Below, piece after piece: positions 41,501 through 50,484 of a stretch of 64,000 nt of DNA (positions within the stretch are counted from its first letter, which is position 1; the number at the start of each line of letters is the position of its first letter). The notes below the pieces were generated by a model that was not told the DNA's origin, did no database searches, and was given only the letters and a program-made list of their open reading frames with translations. The DNA comes from JANYGM01 sp043764015 (GTDB lineage: Bacteria > Bacteroidota > Bacteroidia > Cytophagales > Thermonemataceae). Position numbers and translations under genes: made by a program. The stretch covers positions 36,642 through 100,641 of the forward strand of contig JAYUKY010000104.1 of the NCBI GenBank assembly GCA_043764015.1. Direction: 5' to 3'.

Positions 41501-44500
41501 TCAGCTAGTGAAGGTTTTGTTTGGGATGGAACAAATTATAGGTTTAATCCAGCTACGGTATTTATTCCGACAGGTAATAGTTCTGTTACTATTAATGTTA
41601 GAATGAATGCTTGGCTTCCTTTTAGATATTATTTTACAAGTGTAACGGTTTATAGAAGTCCTGTGTTAGATATGAATGTAGTGGATAACGCCATTTTTTG
41701 TACTGGAAATGCAAATTCACTCATTGTACCAACCGTAGCAGGAATACCTACTGCAGGTATTGTAATGGAATACAAATTACAATCACAACCTGTGGGAAGT
41801 TATGCCACGTTGCCAGGAGGAATACCAAATACTATCGTACCTTCACTTTTTGGAGCAGGAGATTATGACTTACGTATTTCTTATACACAAACAGTTGCGC
41901 CATTTTGTTCAAATACATTGGTAAGGAAATTTCGTATGAAAGCGACTTCTGTACCTACTATGTCTGTGCAAAATAGCCTTGGTGTTGCTATACCTAACGG
42001 TGGAAATGCTTGTGTTGGTAGTAGTATCAATCTTATTACAACAGCACCTTTTGTGGGTGGTACTTATTCTATTTCAAAACTTTCTGGAGGAACATTACCA
42101 ACAATTACTGCAACTATAGCATCAGCTAGTATTTCTTTGCCTAGTACGCCGGATGTTTATACTATTACACTTTCTTATGCTGATAATTACCCAATGCCGT
42201 TTCCTGCGGGAAGTTGTATTGGAGTGTCTGCGCCTTATGTAGTGAATATTATTGCTAATCCAACGCCTAGTTTTACTTTTGCAGCTGGAGCAACTACTTT
42301 AGCTATTTGTGAAGGAGTTAATAATTTTACACTTGTTCCTGTTGCACAAGCTATACCAGGAACTGGCTCATATAATATCAGAAAAGTAGGTTTAGCAAGT
42401 GCAGGTGGAATTTTCACTACTAATCTTATTGATGTTACAACATTTGCAGCAGGTACAACAGGCATAGGAGCAGGAGATTATGACATTACTCATATTTACA
42501 CCTATAATGCGGCTAATGGTGGTTGTATTGGTGCGAGCATATCACGTACACTAAGAATAAATGCAAAACCAACCATAGATTTTTCATTTTCCGTATCAGA
42601 AATTTGCAATAATCCTACTAAAACTATTATAACTGTTACGCCTAGTTTAGGTTTTGGAGCTATTATACCAATAAATGGCAAATTACGTATTTATAATAGT
42701 GCTAATACATTACTTCTGCCTGTAGCTTCTGGAGTTTATGCTATTGACTTAAATTCTCCTGCATTTATATTAGTTTCCTCACAGATAAATCCAATAGCCA
42801 TTACAGAATTTAAGGTAGAGTTTGAATACCAAGATGCCAATACTTGTATCAATATTACTACACCTAGAAAGAGTTTTTATGTAAATCCGTTGCCTGTGCC
42901 AACTATTTCGTTTACAAGTGTAAGTGATTTTTGTTTTGGTGATAATAACTCCGCTACTTTTGCACTTAATGCTACAGGTGTAGGCGTAACCTCTTTTATC
43001 CCTGCAAAAGGTTTTATGACTATAAGAAACAATGTGGGAACGACATCTTACAATAAAGTTTTGCCAAATGGTGTTAATTCCTTTAATGTTTCTACATTGT
43101 TGCCAGTATTGCCACCAGGAGAGTATTTGATAGATTATACTTATGCTGATACAAAAAGCTGTTCAGAAATGGTTACTTGTGCTACAATACTTAAAATAAA
43201 TGCAAAACCTGTTCCTACTTTTGCTTTCCCATCTAATAGTACCAATTATACTATTTGTGAAACAGTTACGAGTTTGGCACTTACGCCTTCTATTCCTGTT
43301 TCTATACCTGCGGAGTATGGTGCAGATGTAAGCATTGTCAATGCAAGAGGAACTTATACTTTTACAAAAGGGGCGTTTAGCACTTCGTTTTCAGGAACAA
43401 CAACAGGAATAACAGATACTTTTAACCCACTTACATTACTTGTCAATGCAGTTGGAGGCGGAATTGGTGTTTATAATGTTACTTATACCTACATTTATAC
43501 TTCTGCATCTGGTTGTGTAGGGACGAGTATAGCTGTGCAAACTCTTACTATCAACCCCGCACCAGCAGTTAGTTTTGTGCTGTCTGCTACAGAAATCTGT
43601 AATGACCTCGTAAAATCAACCATAACACTTACACCTGCTTTGGTAAGTGGCACAATTATTCCTACTGACGGATTTATAAGAATTTATGCAAGCAACGGCA
43701 CTACAATACTTGCTAATGTACCCAATGCCACTAACATAATTAACTTAAATGACCCATTATTTGCCTCATTAGTGGCTACTATTAGCCCAACCGCTATAAC
43801 GACTTTGAAAGTGGAGTATAGATATATTGGTACTAATTCTTGTATAGGTGTTTCAGCGCAACAAAGTATTTTTATAAATCCGCTGCCTGTGCCAACTATT
43901 GTTTCTACGGGTACTACTGATTTCTGTTTTGGTGATGGCAATTCTGCTACTTTTACGCTTGCCGCAACGGGTGTTTATACCACACCTTTTACTAATGCAA
44001 GTAGTGTATTTACAGTAAGAAATAATACTGGAACAGCTACTTACACACGCATATTAGTGCCTGCTGATTTCACGCTGACGGGTACTACTTTATCTTTCAA
44101 TCCTTCTGCTTTGGCGGGTATAGTTTCTGGCGAATATTTGGTTGAGTATAAATATATAAATACTAAAACTTGTGCGCTAACAGTTACTTCTGCCACAATA
44201 ATTAGAATAAAAACTGTGCCTGCAGTTACTTTTAAATTCCCTTTTAATTCAGATAGTTATGCTGTTTGTCAAGATGTTACAAATCTTATACTTACACCTA
44301 CACTATCTAATCCGCTTAGTTATGGAGTGGGTACTTTTGATGGTACAAAAGGGCAATATATTATTACGAAAGGTGCTTTTAGCTGGAATATTCCTTTTGG
44401 GGTGAATAGTTTTGACCCTCAAACATTGCTTTTTAATGATGTGAATGGTGGAGCTGGTGATTATATTATCAAATACAGATACACTTCCTCTGCCCCTAGT

Positions 44501-47500
44501 TGTGTGGGAGATAGCCCGCTACTTCCTACGCAAAAATTGACAATAAATTTGTTGCCTACTTTAACTTTTGTACTTTCTAATAATAATATTTGTAATTATA
44601 TTCCTGCTGACCAATTTGTTTTGCTTACGCCAACTTGGACAAATAGCGGAGCAAACACGCTTGTACCAAATAAAGGGAAAATAAACATTTATAACTCAGC
44701 CAATGCAAAAATATCTTTGTCAAATGGCACTAATATCATTAGCCGTAATTTTATTGGTACTTTTTTTACCATAAGCCCAACTGCCCTGACAACATTTCAG
44801 ATAGAATATGAGTATGAAGATAATAATCTTTGTAAAAATGTTTCTGCAAGACAATTTCTCTACATCAATCCTTTGCCATTGCCTACTATTTCATTTAGTA
44901 GTGCAAGTAGTTTCTGTTTTGGTAGTGGCGCAGTAGCTTCTTTTACAACTAATGAAACAGGTGGCGTTACTACCTTTAATACAAATAATGGAAAAATTAC
45001 CATAAGAAGTAACCCTAGTAGCTCACCTGCAGCCGCTCTTTATGCGCCACTAACGCTGGGAGCAGGTATCACTTCTTTTAATGTTTCTACGCTTGTGCCT
45101 GCCTTGCCTGTGGGAGAATATTTTATTGATTATACTTATACAGATATTAAAACTTGTGCCGTAACGGTTACTTGTGCTACAACCTTGAAAATAAATAGTT
45201 TACCTACGGTTGCTTTTCAATTTGTGCCAACAACACCACCGTTTACACTTGTTGATGATTATGCTATTTGTGCTAATCTTACAAGCCTTACACTTGCGCC
45301 TACGTTATTAAATGCTAATTTGTATGGTGTAGAAAACGGTTTGAATATTGCAAAAGGGAAATATACTTTTACAAAAGGTAGTTTTATTACTACTGTATCT
45401 AATTCAAATACTTTTAATCCGCAAACATTGCTAGTAAATGCAGCAGGTGGAGGAGTAGGGACTTATACAGTTTCTTATGAATATGAAAGTGCATTAGGTT
45501 GTGTTGGGTTTAGTGTACCAATCCAAACGCTTACTATTTATCCTTTGCCAGTACCGAGCTTTAGTTTTCTTGGTGGAGATACGCAATTTTGTGCCAATGA
45601 AACAGATTTTACGCTTATCCCACTTGTGAGTGGTGTAGCACCAGTTATACCTGCAAATGGCTCTTTTATTATTACAAGAGTTGCGCCCGCTTTTACATTT
45701 ATAGTTACAGGAACAAATACGGTTCTTATAGGAGACCTTGTAGGTGCAGGTACTTATAATATTGCTTACAAATACATAGATGGAGTTTTGTGTGAAAATA
45801 TAAGTCCTTCACAGTCTTTTATTATAAATCCGTTGCCTATTACAACACTTACGTTTCCTGCGACTGTTGCATTTCCTTTGGGTGATAATCAGTTTTGCGC
45901 TGATGAAACCATAGCAACTGTAAATATCAATTATGTAGGCGTGATAAATCCTTTGACAAGTTTTATCACTATCAGAAAAGATGGTCTTAACATTCCGTTG
46001 GGAGCAGGTGTGAACACATTTAGCCCTCTATCACTTGCTAGTGGGGTTACTGGAACAGGCCAATACGAGATTACGCACACTTATACAGATGCAAATGGTT
46101 GTACAAATACAACTGCACCTGTTACTTTTATTATAAATCCGTTGCCTATGCCTGTGTTTTTGTTCCAAAGGTTGCCTTTATCACCTGCGGGTACGTTAGA
46201 CATTTGTGCTGATGTTACTTCTGTAACGCTTATCCCAAATATTTCTAATGCTACTCCAACTAACCTATTCGTACCTTCTTTTGGTTTTTTCACTATCAAA
46301 AAAGCAGGAATAACGGTAGTCATATTGCCAAATAATGTGAATACTTTTAATCCTAATGACCCCGCAATGAACCTTATAACAAGTGCAGGTGGCATAGTAG
46401 GAAATTATGAAGTAACTTACACTTATACAGATGCGAATGGTTGCCCAAAAACAACGCCAGCAGGAGATAATCTTACTATAAACCCTTTGCCATCAGCTGA
46501 TTTTACATTTGATGCAAGTTCTGTAGCTGAACTAACAGGAACGGGAACAGGAACGGTAGCAAGGGTTTGTGCGAGTTTTAGTAGTGTGAATCTTATTGTG
46601 GCATCACCTATTGGAGTAACGGGTACAACTATCTACGAAATTCAAGAGATAAATGTCATTCCCGCACCTTTGCCTTTAAGAACCTCATCTCCATCTATTA
46701 CTGCTTCTTTGTTGGGAGTTTCATCAATAACAACAACAAGTATAAGAGAATTTCAGGTTGTAGTAAAATACACAAATACTAACGGTTGTACCACTATTTC
46801 AGGGTTTAAAATATTGAAAGTAATACCTTTGCCTGTACCTGCATTTCCAATACCCACACAAAGATGTGTAGGCTTGCCTGTTCTTTTTGATGCAACTAGT
46901 TCTGTTGCACAAGCGACTGACATTATTGCTGCAACAAACGGTTATCAGTGGAATTTTGATGGCACGCAACAAGTATCAACGGCAATTTTTACTAATACGG
47001 CAACATTAGTAGTTCCTTCTTTTCCAAATGTGGGTAATGTTGTGGTTTCTTTGACTATTAAATCTGTTTTGGGTTGCTCAAAAACATTTACACAAAATGT
47101 TTTTATTACGGCTATTCCTGTGGCAAGTTTCACTACTGCTAATTTTTGTGAAGGCTCATTAACCACATTTACTAGTACCTCCACTGTTTTAGCGGTAGGA
47201 GCTACTTCTATTGATACATATACTTGGGATTTTGGAGATGGTAATGTTTCTCTTCCATCTGCTTCACCAACAATTACACATTTATATGCTACACCAAATA
47301 GGTATGTTGCTACACTTACAGTAACAACAAATTCACTTTGCACTGATATTTTCATGAAAGAAGTCTTTATTTTCCCACGTATTATGCCTACTGCGGCTGT
47401 GCCATACAAAGAAAATTTTGATAATGCGACAAGTGATAAAACTTGGTTTGCTAATGGACTTATCAAAGCTAATCTTAATCCTTTGATTGATACTATTGGG

Positions 47501-49027
47501 TATAGTTGGAAACGTGGCGTACCAACAGGTTTAAAAATAAAAGCATCAACCACAAATGGTGGTGCATGGAGTACGACTAGCGGGCGGGCAAATACTGTAG
47601 GCGGAATTGATAGTACATTTTATCCAAATGAGCGTTCTTATGTAGAAAGTCCTTGCTTTAATTTCTCTGACCCAACCCTCACTAAACCGCTTATTTCTAT
47701 GAAAGTTTGGTATGATACAGACAGAGGAAGTGACGGGGCAGTGCTTTATTCATCTATTGATGATGGGCTTACTTGGCAGGCAGTAGGAACTATCAACGAG
47801 GGCATAGAATGGTACAATACGGCTGGTATTATTGGGCAACCTGGCGGACAATCTGTTGTCAATGCTTGGACTGGCAACACTTTTACAGAGTACAAAGTTG
47901 CTAAGTTTAATCTTGACCAATTTAGGGGTTTGCCTTCTGTGCGTTTTAGAGTTGCTTTTGGTAGCAATTCTGATAATCCTGTGGGAACGGCTTTTGATGG
48001 CTTTGCCTTTGATGACGTGTTTATTGGCAATAGAAACAGGATTTCTTTGTTAGAGCATTTTACTAATGCAAGCAGTTCTGAGGCGAATACAGAAAACACT
48101 TTTATCAATAATTTCCCTCCTACGACAGCACAAAACGAAATTTATAATATTCAATATCATACCAACGTACCAGGAGCAGACCCAATGAATGCAGATAATA
48201 CGGCAGTTCCAAGCGCAAGAGCTTTGTTTTATGGCGTGTCGCAAGTGCCAAGAACTGCCATTGATGGTGCAATAGAAAACCGTAAATTCTCTGAATGGGG
48301 AACGCCAGTTTATAACAAAAGAACGCTAGAAGCATCTCCTTTTGAGCTTTCTGTTGATTTTTCTTCAACAGCACAACAGCTTAGATTTAAGGCTAATGTG
48401 AAGGCTTTAGAGCCGTTTACACGCAGAGTGATTTTGCAAACTGTCGTGATAGAGCAAGAAATACTGGGAACGGCATTCACAACAGGGAATTTTGGCGGGC
48501 TTACCTTCAAAAATATCGTTAAAGGAATGATACCAAATGCTTCAGGAACGCTTATTGCGCAAACTTGGTTGCAAAATACGCAGTTTCAGACTGGTGAGCT
48601 TGTTTGGGCGAATGTACCAAAGATTTATAATGGTAATAAACTTGTTTTGGTTGTTTTTGTGCAAGATGAAGTTACAAAAGAAATCTATCAAGCTGGTTTC
48701 TTCAATATTACTACTAATATTTCTCCCCAAGACCCAACAACGGCACTAGACCCACAAACGCAAACTAATTTACTTGAAAATGAATTTGTTGTTTATCCAA
48801 ATCCTGCACAAAATGAAGTGTTTATAGGTTTTAGAGATGAAACAGCAGAAGATTTTAAAGTAGTTATTTTTGATAGTTATGGCAAAAGATTAGATACTTT
48901 TTCTCTTACAAAAGGACATAAAGGACTTTTGCTGAATACAGAAAAATATGCTTCTGGTATGTATTTCGTAGAGATTATAGGCAAAAATAATATCAAAACA
49001 AGAAAAAAATTAGTTATTGCTAGATAG
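38507..49027 (+). CDS. Giant T9SS-exported multidomain adhesin-like protein (3506 residues)
   Basis: Domains in order: signal peptide (1-22); a duplicated block, each copy with a Big_5-like Ig domain (IPINTNILVRFSEQVFN) and a second beta domain (about 30-385 and 386-740); and about 17 Ig-like repeats of 100-110 residues, each opening INPLPVPTISF-like and then a CE/CFG cysteine motif (about 740-2775). Two PKD-like domains follow (TYTWDFGDGN near 2907), then a jelly-roll or MAM-like domain (about 2965-3180, SLYVESPCFNF-type), and an Omp28/thioredoxin-like domain (about 3180-3420, RISLLEHFTNASSSE, QYHTNVPGADPMN, VPRTAIDG). It ends with a type A sorting domain (about 3427-3506, YPNPAQNEVFI, ASGMYFVEII). 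It is expected to be exported by the type IX system and surface-attached. A terminator is at 49036-49072. Confidence 0.85.
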   Translation: MSYFLRICLACLCALSFTYTHAIPPPTPPTIIQLELYRVGAVAYNANPIGVPINTTVKLKFSEQVFNIGGVAFSNGDDVTSFVSFSNSITFTATIDVDVTGQVITIIPTLSPQQLLTNTTYTVGILANKFQNAATDPNVVQTVGFTTAITTTVTPPVTLSLCRNGVAKVLGDILITETSRASFGEGNGQTFELDAPSGFAFVAGVGNVSATGSDVSATTLTVTANKVTLQYDVNTSYANTSVITITGIQVIWISGTTPQDLKRTGGTAPQAGNRVADDVTHATFSSIAPPTAPSPSNYILASGFGIGTNLAPAFTVPSGSTARFYDASNVLVHTSGVSAGTINVTPTQLGYTVNNVVATTTFYMTIVTGTCESTKTSFTITVGSLPKLQSIDLFNLPVTTLPLASAVNNIPINTNILVRFSEQVFNSPSGTAFANGANVFSLITINGGAFTTFTATINVNAGGQTITITPTAQTLLANTTYTIGIAANSFENAAAIKNAAQTVAFTTASAITTSAPTLELCQNGAAEILGNIVITEGSSASFGQGNNQIMEIIAPTGYQFVAGTSNVTFTGLDISNVNLFVSSTKITLLYDISVNYFGTDVISIENLQVKSTTLSNGMFLRTGGNAIQAGNRVADNFSLATLTSVAAPTAPLASIIATTNVCSGFVTTSVLGSVTAVQLAGGTITFYDAITNLSIYSTNTAGNISASNLGYTLSNNTILGSKQFYMTFISSSSCESGKTFFTITINPNPTVYITAGATSLCASDQTTFAITGTVGATNVLQVKFNAGAFSAASAYGTTSTVLGVTYFTTFSTLAAGNYQLQATSTLAGCPDTDVVSFVVKSAPVVTFVWGANPLSYLSTVPFVDLTDGTVFGGAVNAVVSGTTVGTYSGTAVSGTKFYPGIAPIGVPITITYSYTDIVTGCSDSASIVVTVTLIGSITNPVNNLALSYCQSDPISGILTPVAAVIAQGTGIPAPVIAMAPFLNNPPSAPYDPYFNFYNSASEGFVWDGTNYRFNPATVFIPTGNSSVTINVRMNAWLPFRYYFTSVTVYRSPVLDMNVVDNAIFCTGNANSLIVPTVAGIPTAGIVMEYKLQSQPVGSYATLPGGIPNTIVPSLFGAGDYDLRISYTQTVAPFCSNTLVRKFRMKATSVPTMSVQNSLGVAIPNGGNACVGSSINLITTAPFVGGTYSISKLSGGTLPTITATIASASISLPSTPDVYTITLSYADNYPMPFPAGSCIGVSAPYVVNIIANPTPSFTFAAGATTLAICEGVNNFTLVPVAQAIPGTGSYNIRKVGLASAGGIFTTNLIDVTTFAAGTTGIGAGDYDITHIYTYNAANGGCIGASISRTLRINAKPTIDFSFSVSEICNNPTKTIITVTPSLGFGAIIPINGKLRIYNSANTLLLPVASGVYAIDLNSPAFILVSSQINPIAITEFKVEFEYQDANTCINITTPRKSFYVNPLPVPTISFTSVSDFCFGDNNSATFALNATGVGVTSFIPAKGFMTIRNNVGTTSYNKVLPNGVNSFNVSTLLPVLPPGEYLIDYTYADTKSCSEMVTCATILKINAKPVPTFAFPSNSTNYTICETVTSLALTPSIPVSIPAEYGADVSIVNARGTYTFTKGAFSTSFSGTTTGITDTFNPLTLLVNAVGGGIGVYNVTYTYIYTSASGCVGTSIAVQTLTINPAPAVSFVLSATEICNDLVKSTITLTPALVSGTIIPTDGFIRIYASNGTTILANVPNATNIINLNDPLFASLVATISPTAITTLKVEYRYIGTNSCIGVSAQQSIFINPLPVPTIVSTGTTDFCFGDGNSATFTLAATGVYTTPFTNASSVFTVRNNTGTATYTRILVPADFTLTGTTLSFNPSALAGIVSGEYLVEYKYINTKTCALTVTSATIIRIKTVPAVTFKFPFNSDSYAVCQDVTNLILTPTLSNPLSYGVGTFDGTKGQYIITKGAFSWNIPFGVNSFDPQTLLFNDVNGGAGDYIIKYRYTSSAPSCVGDSPLLPTQKLTINLLPTLTFVLSNNNICNYIPADQFVLLTPTWTNSGANTLVPNKGKINIYNSANAKISLSNGTNIISRNFIGTFFTISPTALTTFQIEYEYEDNNLCKNVSARQFLYINPLPLPTISFSSASSFCFGSGAVASFTTNETGGVTTFNTNNGKITIRSNPSSSPAAALYAPLTLGAGITSFNVSTLVPALPVGEYFIDYTYTDIKTCAVTVTCATTLKINSLPTVAFQFVPTTPPFTLVDDYAICANLTSLTLAPTLLNANLYGVENGLNIAKGKYTFTKGSFITTVSNSNTFNPQTLLVNAAGGGVGTYTVSYEYESALGCVGFSVPIQTLTIYPLPVPSFSFLGGDTQFCANETDFTLIPLVSGVAPVIPANGSFIITRVAPAFTFIVTGTNTVLIGDLVGAGTYNIAYKYIDGVLCENISPSQSFIINPLPITTLTFPATVAFPLGDNQFCADETIATVNINYVGVINPLTSFITIRKDGLNIPLGAGVNTFSPLSLASGVTGTGQYEITHTYTDANGCTNTTAPVTFIINPLPMPVFLFQRLPLSPAGTLDICADVTSVTLIPNISNATPTNLFVPSFGFFTIKKAGITVVILPNNVNTFNPNDPAMNLITSAGGIVGNYEVTYTYTDANGCPKTTPAGDNLTINPLPSADFTFDASSVAELTGTGTGTVARVCASFSSVNLIVASPIGVTGTTIYEIQEINVIPAPLPLRTSSPSITASLLGVSSITTTSIREFQVVVKYTNTNGCTTISGFKILKVIPLPVPAFPIPTQRCVGLPVLFDATSSVAQATDIIAATNGYQWNFDGTQQVSTAIFTNTATLVVPSFPNVGNVVVSLTIKSVLGCSKTFTQNVFITAIPVASFTTANFCEGSLTTFTSTSTVLAVGATSIDTYTWDFGDGNVSLPSASPTITHLYATPNRYVATLTVTTNSLCTDIFMKEVFIFPRIMPTAAVPYKENFDNATSDKTWFANGLIKANLNPLIDTIGYSWKRGVPTGLKIKASTTNGGAWSTTSGRANTVGGIDSTFYPNERSYVESPCFNFSDPTLTKPLISMKVWYDTDRGSDGAVLYSSIDDGLTWQAVGTINEGIEWYNTAGIIGQPGGQSVVNAWTGNTFTEYKVAKFNLDQFRGLPSVRFRVAFGSNSDNPVGTAFDGFAFDDVFIGNRNRISLLEHFTNASSSEANTENTFINNFPPTTAQNEIYNIQYHTNVPGADPMNADNTAVPSARALFYGVSQVPRTAIDGAIENRKFSEWGTPVYNKRTLEASPFELSVDFSSTAQQLRFKANVKALEPFTRRVILQTVVIEQEILGTAFTTGNFGGLTFKNIVKGMIPNASGTLIAQTWLQNTQFQTGELVWANVPKIYNGNKLVLVVFVQDEVTKEIYQAGFFNITTNISPQDPTTALDPQTQTNLLENEFVVYPNPAQNEVFIGFRDETAEDFKVVIFDSYGKRLDTFSLTKGHKGLLLNTEKYASGMYFVEIIGKNNIKTRKKLVIAR
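42559..45540 (+). repeat. Threefold ~993-base super-repeat inside the giant gene
   Basis: A block of three different Ig-like domains (types SEICN, DFCFGD and Y.IC..VTSL.L.P) recurs three times. The type 1 cysteine codons lie near 42599, 43592 and 44586, type 2 near 42929, 43920 and 44909, and type 3 near 43252, 44262 and 45265. The period is about 993 bases (331 residues). Some stretches are almost identical in DNA, for example AATCC(G)CTGCCTGTGCCAAC. Confidence 0.8.
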
Positions 49028-49035
49028 TTAAATTT

Positions 49036-49075
49036 AAAAAGAAGCCTTCACTATTAGTGAAGGCTTCTTTTTGTT
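49036..49075 (+). terminator. Terminator of the giant gene
   Basis: AAAAAGAAGCCTTCACTA pairs with TAGTGAAGGCTTCTTTTT, 9 bases after the stop codon, and the run of T continues to 49078. Confidence 0.85.
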
Positions 49076-49125
49076 TTGTGGACTTTGCGTTTTTGGTTAA
49101 AACAAACCTGATATAAAACAATCTT

Positions 49126-49554
49126 TTATTTTATTTGATAAGGTGCTTTTGTAGGTTCTTTTAGTCCAATTTTTATGGCTTTTTTGACTACTTCTGATTG
49201 TTTGCTAGCAGACATATAATCTGCTTTTATGGTAATATATTCTGTACGCAAATTGCCTACTTCTTTTTCTAGTTGAATAATTTTCTTCTGATTTTTTTCT
49301 GAATAATGTGTATTAGCAATATAAATAACGCCTATAAACGTAGTAAAAAGCAAATAAGGAATATAATTTGTAGAGAATTTTTTATTTAAAATAAAATCCA
49401 AATTAAGGAGTTTGTCTATGTATTGGAAAATCCCACCCTTATTTTTTAGAGAAAAATCTATCTCATTGTTGTTCAAATCATTAGAATTATCACTTTTATT
49501 ATTGTTATCATTTATAATATCTTCTTTGTCTTCTTTATATGTGTTGATAGTCAT
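49126..49554 (-). CDS. ftsL: FtsL-like cell division protein of Bacteroidota type
   Basis: The protein has 142 residues: an Asn/Asp-rich cytoplasmic tail (1-50), one transmembrane segment (about 66-84, YLLFTTFIGVIYIANTHY) and a periplasmic coiled coil (about 85-142) with KIIQLEKEVGNLRTEYITIK, then ADYMSASKQSEVVKKAIKIGL. That layout and the LR.EY.T.KADYM..SKQSEV motif match the FtsL-like division proteins of Bacteroidota. In relatives the gene normally sits between mraW and ftsI in the dcw cluster; here it stands alone between two T9SS substrate genes. The assignment rests on motif memory, so the gene name is tentative. Confidence 0.65.
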   Translation of the reverse strand: MTINTYKEDKEDIINDNNNKSDNSNDLNNNEIDFSLKNKGGIFQYIDKLLNLDFILNKKFSTNYIPYLLFTTFIGVIYIANTHYSEKNQKKIIQLEKEVGNLRTEYITIKADYMSASKQSEVVKKAIKIGLKEPTKAPYQIK

Positions 49555-49895
49555 AAATTATTTTTTTTAGGTATTGTTAATTATTTTAGGCAAAGATAAA
49601 CGTATATTTTTAGTTTTTGATAAAAATTTACTGAAAACGAATAAAAATGTAATACTTTATATGCTAGATTTTACAGCCAAACCCCATAATTCAGTATTAC
49701 TTATTTAATACTACCAAATATTCATACACTACTCCAATACAACTACGTTTATCAAATCCTTAGAAATAGATGCTATTTTTTAGCTAATTTGCATTTTTTA
49801 TTATTATTTCACTTTTTTAATTAAAATATCCGTTTATTTGCATAAACTCTACAAGTTTTATAGTTCAATTTTGTTTTATTTAATCCTTTTTACTA
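49555..49895. other. Intergenic region with a 38-base copy of a nearby coding segment
   Basis: This 341-base gap between divergent genes is mostly AT-rich. Positions 49734-49771 are identical to 50975-51012 in the T9SS esterase gene. No other repeat is seen. Confidence 0.65.
49734..49771 (+). repeat. 38-base perfect direct repeat of part of the esterase gene
   Basis: CCAATACAACTACGTTTATC and the following 18 bases (to TAGAAATAGAT) are identical here and at 50975-51012, in the same orientation, 1241 bases apart. Flanking bases differ at once on both sides. Confidence 0.85.
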
Positions 49896-50480
49896 ATGAA
49901 AAAGACCCAAAACCGCATTATCTCGCCACACGCTGGCTGGAGGTTATGCCTGTATGTCGTGCTTGTAATGTTTGCCTCGTGCAAAAGCTGCAAGAAAGAA
50001 ATAAACCTGCTACCTGATGAAACCCAAACAGGTGCTAATACCTTTGGCTGCCTTGTAGATGGCAAAGCGTGGATACCCAATGGAGGCTCTGGTTTTGGCA
50101 CATCAAAACCAATAAGCGGAGGGTATAGTAGCCCATTACCTAATGTTTGGCTTCGTACTTACAAAGATAATGAAACAATCACGTTTTATATTCGCAATGT
50201 AAACAAAGTGGGTAACTATCCTCTTAATTTTGATACACAACCCAAACCTGCTAATCTAGACCCACAAAATTATGGAGAGTTTGTCAAATATAATGACACT
50301 ATTGGAGGGGACTTCTATATGACTAACACCATATACACAGGAAGTGTGGAGATAACTAGAGCAGACCCTACAAATCTAATTCTTTCAGGTCGTTTTTCTT
50401 TTACTGGATTTGATATTAGTACAGGGAAAACTATCAAGGTAACAGATGGTAGATTTGACATAAACCAAAAAACTCAATAA
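49896..50480 (+). CDS. DUF6252-like lipoprotein
   Basis: The protein has 194 residues. After a short charged start, the hydrophobic segment LYVVLVMFASC forms a lipobox (Cys near residue 28). The mature domain begins with the typical NLLPDETQTGANTFGCLVDG then KAWIP, which I associate with the DUF6252 family of Bacteroidota lipoproteins (beta-rich, function unknown). The ending KTIKVTDGRFDI is also family-like. It is the first gene of an apparent operon: the next start is 4 bases past its stop. Confidence 0.7.
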   Translation: MKKTQNRIISPHAGWRLCLYVVLVMFASCKSCKKEINLLPDETQTGANTFGCLVDGKAWIPNGGSGFGTSKPISGGYSSPLPNVWLRTYKDNETITFYIRNVNKVGNYPLNFDTQPKPANLDPQNYGEFVKYNDTIGGDFYMTNTIYTGSVEITRADPTNLILSGRFSFTGFDISTGKTIKVTDGRFDINQKTQ

Positions 50481-50484
50481 TTCT

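Noticed and set aside
38549..48749. Many reading frames opposite the giant adhesin gene
   Set aside because: They follow from its Thr/Val/Ala-rich codons on the other strand, lack start signals and have no recognisable domains.
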